Shown here in pieces: positions 45,421 through 64,000 of a DNA stretch of 64,000 nucleotides (the stretch's first letter is position 1; every line of letters begins with the position of its first letter). The notes under the pieces are model-generated. The model searched no databases, was not told where the DNA came from, and saw nothing but the letters and a program-made list of their open reading frames with translations. Source of the DNA: Maea johnstoni (Eukaryota > Annelida > Polychaeta > Spionida > Magelonidae). Both the position numbers and the translations under genes were made by a program. The DNA lies in contig OZ012694.1 in NCBI GenBank assembly GCA_963942565.1, forward strand, positions 34,857,748-34,921,747. The letters run 5' to 3'.

Positions 45421-46708
45421 TGACTAATAATGATAGAAAATTATGATAAAGGGTGGAGATAAACAGTTTCATAAATTGAGTAGAATTTTCACAGCATTCA
45501 TGTGGTGTTTTGTGTGTACCTCATTGCGTCAGATCAGACTTGCGTCTTCATCTCCATTTTAGAATTTTTGAAGTCCCCAAGAAAATATTGGATATCTAAT
45601 ATACTCGAGGTGTTACAAGGCGACGCCGAGTAACCCCGAGGGATATCATACACTCTACAGCTTCCGGGGTGTCTACGAAGCTTGTACCACAGTTAACTGC
45701 CTTCCATCAATTATTGGCCGAGAAAAACTTGACTGAGCAGTCTTGCTCAATAATCTGTTGAAGTAAAGGCAGCTTAGAAAACAAAAACTCACAATGTGTG
45801 GGTTAAGTCATACACCATAGATTTTTCGAGGACTGTGATTGGTGGATGAAAAAACGGTGGTATATGTAGAAATACAAAAGTATCATGTGTAGAAATATGT
45901 TAAATAAGTGGAAAAGAAGATGTCAATGTGAATACGCAGCAACTGGTGTCATACACATGGGGGAATACGCAAGGCGATGCGGTTTCAACACTAATCTTTA
46001 GACTGTCATTGATATGACAAGTATCGATCAATCGAAATAATTTTTCCAATTAATAAAAAAAAATATTATGTCAATTGTTATGTCAATCGATCGTAGAGTA
46101 GACACATTTTTTCGACCTTTTATACCATTTGTTTGTTATTTTTAGCCAACAAAAACAAATAGTAACTCAAGTATTCAAACAAAAAATGTTGAGATATCTT
46201 CCGATGTCTTTGCATTGTGAGGATCTCAGGCTCCTGGCAACAAAAAGTGTGGAACAAATAAAGTGTGGAACATATGATATTTATTTAGTGCAGTTCTTCA
46301 AAATCGAATCGAAATAACCGAAATGGAAAAAAAAGGTCAATGGATGGATGTCAATGACAGCCCTACTACTACTAATCTTGGCTGCTAGTCAGTCCCAGAT
46401 GTGTTGCTGAAGCATGCGTCAGCTGTATATTCATGTTGGTTTATAATGTGAGATTTTTCATGCAGGTCGTGTCGTACATGTAGAATGTACGATGGTTGCA
46501 AGTTGTTACTTATTTCATTCTAATAAGCTGATGCATGACTCAACAATAGTAATAACCAACAATAATACAATACAATGCGTGGATTGGACAATATTTCTTT
46601 TCTTTCTAAACGTTTGGGTTTATTAGTCGTCTTTTCCATCATTGCTGGTGTTTTATTTGAAACCATGGTTGGCACAATTGATATTTACATAATCAATACA
46701 ATGTGAAT
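45421..46708. other. No gene seen
   Basis: No supported exon; short ORFs only. Confidence 0.35.
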
Positions 46709-46978
46709 ATACAGTGCCGAAATTTATTTCCTGCACTAAATGCTCGGGCAGGCCAGACATGATGCACGGCCGCACGGCCGATTGCGAACCAGTTTCCTGA
46801 AAATGGATGCAACCATAGGTCCAAGACCTAAAAACTGAACGTAGCTTTAATTCACAAGCTACGTTAGTCAATGATAGGCTTGGTCTAAGTTTTTGACATG
46901 TTTTCCATGGGTGTTGGTAACACCAGACACTGGCAGACATCCGGTCGACTGGTGCAGAAATGATATGTCTACACTGTA
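46709..46978 (+). mobile_element. TACAGTG-ended MITE, copy 4 (best ends)
   Basis: TACAGTGCCGAAATTTATTT at the left and AAATGATATGTCTACACTGTA at the right show the imperfect ~25-bp inverted ends most clearly. The minus-strand ORF across this region is a by-product of the repeat. Confidence 0.65.
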
Positions 46979-47390
46979 GTCTTGACCGTGATAAGATTAG
47001 CCGCTCTGTGCCATACACACAACTAATAACTAATATCATGAAAGAATATAGATTATGCACAATAAACGAGCTACGGTAAATACTTATATTTGACATTTTG
47101 TCAATTTATCATAGTTATTTCGCATTGCATTTTAGTGGTAAATATCACAAATAGCTTTAATAGATATCGCGGTATTTTCAGCATGGGAATGGATAAAAGT
47201 ATAGGTTAGGTATTGATGAAAATTATATAAAAGTTATCCCATTTGTATATTAATCAAAGTGTTCTTACTATTTATAGCAATTCACGTTTCTCTTAGTGAC
47301 ATGCTCAATCAGGAGAATACTGTTACGACGCAGCAATCGAATAAGTACATACTGGTATTATACCATTCATATTTTTTCCTGAGAGCATGC

Positions 47391-47845
47391 TTATGAAATT
47401 TCATCACAGCTCCACGTTCCACACGAATGTCGTGATTCTTAAGCCCCATTTACACTAGCCGAAATTTTGCTGGCAACGTACTGGCGACCATTGGCGACGG
47501 GGGGCAATAAGTGAGTTAGTAAGTATTTATTGACTTTATCTTCGATATAAAGAATACATTGTACAAACTTGATTCAATAGAAAATTATGGGGGTAAAAAT
47601 GTGGTGGCAATCCCCCGCAACCATCTTTTGCCACCACGTTGCGAGCAAGTTGCCAGCATAGTGTAAAAGGGGCTTTAGACTACGTATAAAATGTCGAACA
47701 ATAGACTGAGGATATAGGGTCAAAATCATAATAAATCTTATGAAATGTCATCACGGCTCCACGTTCCTTAAAAATGTCGTGATTCTTAGACTACGTATAA
47801 AATGTTAAAGAATAGATTGAGGATGAAAGGTCAATATCATAATAG
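47391..47845 (+). repeat. Tandem duplication of a ~108-bp unit, first copy interrupted by a MITE
   Basis: Unit 1 is 47391-47441 plus 47678-47737 and unit 2 is 47738-47845. Both read TTATGAAATnTCATCACnGC, TCCACGTTCC, GTCGTGATTCTT, AGACTACGTATAAAATGT. Only unit 1 contains the 233-bp insertion. Confidence 0.8.
47439..47677 (+). mobile_element. Harbinger-like MITE with TTA duplication and an empty site next door
   Basis: Inverted ends AGCCCCATTTACACTA and (reverse complement of the right end) AGCCCCTTTTACACTA are flanked by TTA at 47439-47441 and 47675-47677. The neighbouring tandem unit reads GATTCTTAGACTACG without the insert, with a single TTA. This fixes the element at 47442-47674 and the target duplication at 3 bp. 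The subterminal GCTGGCAACGTACTGGCGAC is also mirrored. Confidence 0.8.
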
Positions 47846-48089
47846 AAACCATGCGTGTGTGTACGTGCGATATATACATATACAAAAGCCCAGACTCAAA
47901 TGGAAATATATTTAAAACAAAACAAATATCTTGCTAAAAATATAACTTAAAGTTTTATTGCATATTCGGTCAAATAATATATATACACAATACATTAATA
48001 TATGGGACTACAGCCAGATTCTTGCCTTTGTTTAGCACACAACACTACTCCAATTCGTTACTGAGCCCTATATCTGAGTGACCGGGCTA
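47846..48089. other. No gene seen
   Basis: AT-rich, no supported exon. Confidence 0.35.
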
Positions 48090-48301
48090 TTAACCAGTAT
48101 GCTGCTGGTGGCTAATTTGGTCAATACAAAATGTTTCAAACACGTGAAAAATGATTGAAACCCTCGCACATGGGTACTCATTTGAGAGTACTCAGTGAGA
48201 GCTATCCAATGAATACCAACATGTCATGGTTTAAGAGGTTTTTAAAAATGTCTGCGTTCTTGTGCCTTTGATGAAAGTAGCCTCAACACTGAAAGGGTTA
48301 A
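48090..48301 (-). mobile_element. TTAACCCTT-ended MITE, copy 6 (inverted)
   Basis: TTAACCAGTATGCTGCTGGT ... CTCAACACTGAAAGGGTTAA; the reverse complement aligns with copies 1-5. Confidence 0.7.
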
Positions 48302-48829
48302 TAGAGTTCAACCACATTTATGGCCCTTTATGGACTTAGACTTATCTCTCGTTGAGATGGTCTGAGATCTAGGACTGTTTGACCTGGGTCACTCTGAACT
48401 AGATCTGGGTAACACATGGTCATTGCCCGAGAATGGTCTCCTTTGGAATTGCTAAAGCGACCTAGCCAAAACCTTAGATGAAGCGAACATGGATTGGCCG
48501 CCACAGACCAATTATCATGCGGCCCATTTTGAAGCCCTAGACAACCTAATCTTGGCTCAGTGTGACGTCACTAGGAGACAGATGAATGAGTCATCACGTA
48601 TTTGTTTACATTATAGAGAAGGTTGCTCACGCTAATGCGCAGAACGCACCTCGAGTGGTTCACGTCAACACCTGGGCTAGGAGACGTGCTGAAGCTGTTT
48701 AGCGAGATCTGCAGGTTGCGCATCCGGTGATCGACAAAACTAATACTTTGATATGTGTTTTGAAAGGACTTTGTCGCAGGAAAAAAATTGACAAGATTAT
48801 TTAATTATCAATGCTATTGCACCATCAAG

Positions 48830-48990
48830 GCTGCTGATAGTGTGCAAAACTTCAAGAAACAGCTGAAAACATTGCTATTTCGAAAGGAGTTTAATTGACT
48901 ATATGGACCATGACAACTGTCCAATGACTCAAAAGCGCTTTTGAACATTATAGGTGGAAAGGGCGCTATATCAAATATCAATTATTATTA
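48830..48990 (+). mobile_element. 3' end of a LINE, copy A
   Basis: [20 protein letters not shown] then KEFN and a stop is the usual C terminus of LINE reverse transcriptases (FKKxLKTxLF). It is followed by GCGCTTTTGAACATTATAGG and GGGCGCTATATCAAATATCA and a (TTA)n tail. Severely 5'-truncated. Confidence 0.7.
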
Positions 48991-49725
48991 TTATAGTAGG
49001 AAGGGGTATTTGAGTTTCCTTGACATACTAGGATCACCATAGACCACCAGCAAGTCTGGACTTTTGATATGCTTTTCGTCTCTTTCCTGACATTCTAGAT
49101 TAGATCGATCAGGACCAGCAATGGTGAAGGAGTTTTCCAAAGAAACACCAACTGAAATATGCCTTAAGTTATGTTAAGTGAGGGTGACACTTATTTTATG
49201 TTAAACACATAAAAAAGAAATTCATCAATTCTACTCCGAATGTTTGTATTATACTATTCGATATTATTGTTATGTCAACCTTGAGCAGTGAGGTGGATCA
49301 TTACATGTGATGCCATTGGACTCTGGGCAGACTGGGACAACTATGGAAATAAGTTTCTATCTTTTAGTGTATATATCCTGTGTCTGGTAAGAATTATATT
49401 GCATAGCAGTTAATGACTCTCCAACTAGTCACCTTTATATATGATTTTTTTGTATGCCAAAAGATATGTAATACCTTGAATTAAGATGCTCATCTAAGGT
49501 AATACACATCGTACTAGACCGAATCAAATCAAACCAAACTAGATTTAAGTCCCTGATAACGTTCTCACACGCTAGAATCAGGACTCAACCCGTAGACCTT
49601 TCAGAAGTGGTAGGACAAAGCTATGAGTTGGTGCACGTTGTGGTATATATTTCTTCATCATAAAGTGTTTTATGGTTATCACACTATACGTCTGCTGTCA
49701 AGGAGGGTGACACTTATTGATACAT
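48991..49725. other. No gene seen; 3' flank of the coiled-coil gene
   Basis: No supported exon. The minus strand near 49585 has GGTCTACGGGTTGAGTCCTG, a possible SINE B-box remnant. Confidence 0.35.
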
Positions 49726-59674
<9,949 letters not shown>

Positions 59675-60139
59675 GGCGGGCGCCGGGCCCAATGGTAATC
59701 CGGGTATCCCAGTTTTTAGAGTATGGTCGTCTTGATGTTAGCAAGTATATGTAATTGCCCTTGGTAGAATATTCAGCACTCCTTAGCTTAAACGAATATC
59801 AGTAGCTAGCCCTCCGTCTTCAGTCTCCAGACTTCCAGAACCAGCCTAAGGCAATCTTGTTTCAATGTGATTCGTGGGTTGCAGATGCCATTACCTGTTT
59901 AGAGTAATTAGATGTACATGTACCATATCTCACACAATCGTATAGCAAAGTGCGGAGATAGGCACAACTGAAGTCTTCCAAACACACGTATTACTGACTT
60001 TAAAATGCAGTGGGTTAACCGAACCCTTTAGCTGTGAAAATTCAGATGTTCCGTGCTGAGAATACTTTTCTGACGACATAGGTTCGGCTGTAGAATGGGC
60101 ACCTGCTACTAGGATATCATGCTGTGTTTACACTGTATT

Positions 60140-60355
60140 ATCCCATTGACACTCGGAGTTCCTTTATAACGTATCGTCTGCTACTCGCATACTTTTGAAA
60201 GTAACTTGGGAAAGCGATTTTTTTCACAACATATTTAAAGGAGAGATGTTCTATGGCATCTGATCAACATACCTCCATCAACTGTTTTCCAGGAAAAGCT
60301 TTTGTAAGTAAGATATTTTCAAAATTGTCAGCCCTGTTTTGACCTTGTTGAGGCG
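60140..60355 (+). repeat. Dispersed ~220-bp repeat, copy B
   Basis: TATTATCCCATTGACACTCG ... TCACAACATATTTAAAGGAG ... TGTTTTCCAGGAAAAGCTTT; partner of 44948-45181. Confidence 0.5.
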
Positions 60356-61247
60356 ATTCACCGGATTCAACAGTAGAGCACATGCGCAATGCCATAGACG
60401 TTCTGATTAATCCTGTAACTGGCACAATATATCAATTCCCTGGGTACTAGATATGTCCTACTGGAAACTTCGTATAGTTTGTCCAAAATCACGATCCATT
60501 ATGGCAGACGGATTCCGGTCCTATGTGCATCTGTCCACGAATGTCTGTTCATCTAAGATCTGTCCAACATGAATGTTGCTTAAAGCCAACCGGAGCTCAT
60601 CCGCGTCCAGTTGCTAAGCGATGATCCCCGATGACCTTGTTCTTGATGAGATGAGAGTCATACCTCCGACTGACGACTGACACGGGTGGGTTCATGTGGA
60701 TTTAAGTCAGTCAAGGGTGACGGACCCTGTGATGTGTTGTTGTTGTTGCTATACATCACGTGTCTGCACCCTTTTGTCTCTCTTCCAGTTACTTACTTCC
60801 AGAAGTAGTAAGAAAAAGTTCTAAAGTATACCATAAAAGAGATTATCCTGAGTGCACAGCTGGTGTTGGCTTTAAATGATGACCGTAAAATTTGGCAGTC
60901 TCAGCCCACCATCTTGTGGTTGCTATGGGCAAAGTTGTCGTCGTCGCTAGGGCTGCCAGCCTGCGCCGATGTTCAATGGACGGTATGACTGCTCAAGGGT
61001 TAAATGTTGAAGGCACTCAACCAATCACCAAGACCACAGTAGCCAGCCCACGGCAAGACGTTTAACATATATATACTCGAGGATGTAACACTTTGACTGA
61101 GCCAGTCAATATCTTACACTTCTTCTATATCAAACCTTATCAGTATCCGATCCAGAACTGAATGTCACACAATTCAGTTCTACATTATTCAGGGGGCCCA
61201 TGATGGGAACTAGTTTCAAGTCCTTCAGTATTATGGGGCGCCGTTTG
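60356..61247. other. No exon seen between the two alternative first exons
   Basis: Unique-looking sequence without supported splice-bounded coding segments. Confidence 0.35.
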
Positions 61248-61540
61248 TAACATCCATACTTTTCTTGACAGAAGCAACTTTAGTTAACACAGAAGTCACT
61301 TTTGTTGACAAAAGCAACTTTTTTCCTTAGATGACCAAACTGCTTTTCTTCATCCAAGTTTTGTCCACCGAAGTTAATTTTGTCGGACAAAATAAACTTT
61401 TGTCGGCAAAAGTAAGACAATTTGCTTTTGACAACAAAGTACATGTAACTTATATTGGACAGAAGTGACTTTTGCAAACAAAAGTGACTTCTGTCTCGGC
61501 AAAATTGCTTTTGTCAACAAAAGTATGGATGTTACAAACT
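61248..61540. mobile_element. MITE built of repeated ACAAAAGT / ACTTTTGT words
   Basis: Ends GTTTGTAACATCCATACTTT and AAAGTATGGATGTTACAAAC are perfect inverted repeats. The interior consists largely of AAAAGTnACTTTTG-type words in both orientations, with at least ten occurrences in 290 bp. Noncoding. Confidence 0.7.
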
Positions 61541-62245
61541 GAACGGCCCGGTTGCCACATACCCTAGCACCGGTTGGACAGAACGGACCAGGGTAGACCA
61601 AGCAGAAGAGAGCATTGTCGTGGTCACTGAGTGATATATGTGTAAGAGCACTTGGCACGTGTTTTTTTGACTTAACAAGTGTTAAGCGTGTTAACACTTT
61701 CAACGCGACTCCGTTGTTTCGCTCATTGTTTGAAGTTCATAAAAATACTCTTTCCGTGCTCAAACCCAGGTTTTCATGACACGAATACAGTTCTGGTGAT
61801 ATGGCTATGGATGGTAAGTTGGCACTAGCCAGGTTCTCATGCTGAGTTAGGTATAATCTTAGATAAATAAAAAAGTTCCTTCATCTAAGGTATAATGCCA
61901 CCACCGACCATTATGTACACTAGAAGGGAAGTAGGTTTGATGTTTCTGATTATCTATAGATGGCAGCACAGTGCCAAACAGAGCTCAAGTGGGTCCCTTG
62001 ACGGAGATACACAGTTTGGCCTAGTATCTGGACAATAAAGCCTAGTAACTGGACATTAACAAATACAATTACAATTGTTCTGGGACAATCGCAACCACAA
62101 TGGTCATGTCTTTACGTTTTGCTTTATGCGCCCAGTACTAGTCAATGTTTCTTCGTGCATTGATTGGTCTTTGGATACTATGGTTAAATCATTATCTAGA
62201 TGTAAACTTATTTTCTCAATGAAAAATGAGGTCCGTCAAAGAATA
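61541..62245. other. No exon seen
   Basis: No supported exon or recognised repeat. Confidence 0.35.

Positions 62246-62246
<1 letters not shown>

Positions 62247-62316
<70 letters not shown>
62247..62316. repeat. (CTA)n microsatellite
   Basis: About 23 perfect ACT units. Confidence 0.95.
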
Positions 62317-62482
62317 GATCACGGCTGTTGAGTTTTCTAGGAATCTAGGCCACTTACTCTATTCGTCGGTGTGATCAAAAAACATTGGCCATCCTTAACC
62401 CACTAAAATCGCTAATTTTAAAAAGTGTCCTAAATTGCCGCTAGTTTACGGTAGATGAGCCGTGGCTCAGAGATGAACGTAC

Positions 62483-62586
62483 CTGTTGGTTGTTATTGCC
62501 GCTCCTCTATCTTCCCAGAATCCGCGCTGAAGCAGGTTAGGTAATTTGGCATCTTCAATGTCAGGCAAAGTTCGTGCCCTTTCCAT
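62483..62586 (-). CDS. Distal alternative first exon of the coiled-coil gene
   Basis: From ATG 62586 it reads MERARTLPDIEDAKLPNLLQ and continues RGFWEDRGAAITTN, ending ACAG|GTACGT in phase 2. That phase fits the acceptor at 56509, exactly as the 59.6-kb exon does. The same frame stays open about 17 codons upstream of the ATG (…VEALSRSPTQLPN), so it could also be an internal exon entered from further 5'. It shares a D-x-(K/R)-L-P core with the 59.6-kb exon. Confidence 0.5.
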
Positions 62587-62778
62587 GTTTGGTAACTGGG
62601 TAGGCGACCTGCTGAGGGCTTCAACCCGTACTCGATTAATGTTTTACTATACAGTGGGCATTTTTACGATAGAACGCGTTTCTATGGCATCTATGTTGTT
62701 TTGTAAGTTCTTACTAACGATATGAAGATTAATACGAAAAGATATGATCATCCAGTAACACAACTGGCTGGTAGTTTT

Positions 62779-62780
62779 TT

Positions 62781-62832
<52 letters not shown>

Positions 62833-62850
62833 TAATAATAATAAAAATAA
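62779..62850. repeat. (AAT)n microsatellite
   Basis: About 22 AAT units with two interruptions, 190 bp upstream of the distal first exon. Confidence 0.95.
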
Positions 62851-62907
62851 TTAATACAATTATGATATCAGAGAAAGAACTGCACGACACGCTGTCATTC
62901 GTTTCCT

Positions 62908-63102
62908 TCAAGTTGTAATCGGAACAATACCGTCCGGATTACCGATTATCAATTGCAAAAAGTGATTGAGAATTGTTCCATTGTTTTGATTCAGTTTTGT
63001 CGCACAATACTCCAAACCTTTCACGCACTTTAAGAGATTAGCACGATACTTCTCTTCATACATAGCATCTGTTTCCTTGATGACACCAGGTCCATAGTTC
63101 AT
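62908..63102 (-). CDS. Small hypothetical ORF (64 aa)
   Basis: It starts MNYGPGVIKETDAMYEEKYR and continues LLKCVKGLEYCATKLNQNNG. The residue composition looks protein-like, with three Cys and probable helices, and a TATAAAGG lies about 20 nt upstream of the ATG (63122-63129). I see no relatives and no splice partners. It may be a real small gene, an exon of something beyond the window, or chance. Confidence 0.22.
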   Translation of the reverse strand: MNYGPGVIKETDAMYEEKYRANLLKCVKGLEYCATKLNQNNGTILNHFLQLIIGNPDGIVPITT

Positions 63103-63129
63103 TGCTTAGTCGAACCAGCCACCTTTATA

Positions 63130-64000
63130 CATTGAAGACCTTAGTAAGGTGAACAGCACGTCCCTGCTTTAATGCATATATCCATATCTTGCGATTTGTC
63201 TGTAAATCAAATTTACAGTTTACTGAATGAGCGTATGTGTTGAACATGCTGAACATGTTTTCCTGAGCCGTCGACGGTTGTTCACATGATAAAGGTGTTG
63301 ATCATACGTATACATTTCAATATATGTCCGTAAACGATATCAGGTAAGGATGCGCCAGGTATTGAACTTGCTCCTAGTAGAGAGTGAAGCACCTTCCTAC
63401 TCATATTAACTCCGATACATGAGAATATGTCCAGATCAGCGATATCTATGCTCTCAATGTTGCCCCATCAGTAATACGATGGCGTCCCCTTTATAAAAAA
63501 CGTCTTTCAATTCGCGTTTACACAAAAGAGACAGCGCACGTAAACAGCAACCAGAGGTAAACACTGGTTTTCCATTTCAGCTTCTCGTGCTGCCGATCTT
63601 GCTTCGGTTAGACACCCGTCGCCCTTTCACCTACATGACACTCGGATGAACGGGGTGTTGAATTCAACATGCGCCCGCTCTATTAACTACCCCTTTACTT
63701 ATCATGACGTAATCTTTTTATGGGTTTCTCTGTAAAGATCAAGGTTTAATTGTTCTCGTGACAGCTGTTCGTAAAATAAACTATAGTTTGGAGAATGTGA
63801 GCATAACATAGCACGATTGTAAAGGTACAAAAATAGCCTTTTGTGCCGGTCTCTGATTTGGGCAATCATCCACACGGAGTTGCTCGTCTGTCGTCAAGGC
63901 GAGTAGTTGTTTGTTTACCATAGCGACCCAGAGCAGCCACATGTGACGTTCGCTCGTACCCGGGGAGGGCACGATGCAAATGAAAGTCAAATAGGGATTA
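63130..64000. other. 5' flank of the coiled-coil gene; no exon seen
   Basis: GC content rises toward the window edge. The minus strand has GTCGCTATGGTAAAC (63926-63912), similar to an RFX X-box. Nothing else recognised. Confidence 0.35.

Noticed and set aside
46653-47096. 147-residue minus-strand ORF
   Set aside because: It lies across a TACAG-ended MITE copy; its sequence follows the repeat, not a gene.
63781-63990. 69-residue minus-strand ORF at the window edge
   Set aside because: Composition is promoter-like (X-box-like word inside) and no start context or splice support is visible.

Overview
The window is from an animal nuclear genome. Genes are split by GT-AG introns, the DNA is AT-rich, and the space between exons is packed with dispersed transposon relics and very long (TA)n tracts. 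The mix of TIR elements with 3-bp TTA or TTAA target sites, tRNA-derived SINEs, L1/Tx1-like LINE pieces and an IL-17-type cytokine gene fits a marine invertebrate. I cannot fix the phylum from the sequence.

Two multi-exon genes can be assembled, both on the minus strand. (1) 8243 to 2433: five coding exons whose phases match at every junction give a 359-residue secreted protein. It has a signal peptide, a roughly 130-residue helix-rich N-terminal region, an RTRR furin-type site, a Thr/Pro-rich linker and a C-terminal cysteine-rich domain that reads as an interleukin-17 fold. A splice acceptor directly abuts its ATG, so a 5' leader exon must lie upstream; a TATA box followed by a GTAAGT donor near 11.75-11.85 kb is the best candidate. 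(2) 62586 or 59674 to 49726: seven phase-consistent exons (about 708-711 residues) encode an unrecognised, very basic protein with a coiled coil and a run of Asp/Glu at its C terminus. Two exons with ATGs, at 62.5 and 59.6 kb, end in the same phase and can each join exon 2, which suggests alternative first exons.

Between the genes (about 12-49 kb) I find no convincing host gene. This stretch holds: a TTAA-flanked foldback element (10.4-11.3 kb); an L1/Tx1 endonuclease relic (15.8-16.5 kb); a TTA-flanked foldback element built from repeated CGAAG motifs (17.5-18.2 kb); a decayed reverse transcriptase (28-29.3 kb); a retroposon with 14-bp target-site duplications (29.65-30.0 kb); an L1/Tx1 3' relic (30.6-31.4 kb); a 4.7-kb inverted-repeat element inserted in a TA tract (32.0-36.75 kb); and a second, much younger 4.65-kb inverted-repeat element (38.4-43.1 kb) with TTAA ends. 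The arms of the last carry two broken copies of a transposon-type protein with a Cys-rich tail. It has a nested MITE and appears to have split a SINE.

Small dispersed repeats recur through the whole window: six copies of a ~200-bp TTAACCCTT...AAGGGTTAA element, four of a ~260-bp TACAGTG...CACTGTA element, five or more tRNA-derived SINEs, and pairs of several other families. One Harbinger-like MITE at 47.4 kb can be compared with its own empty site in an adjacent tandem copy.
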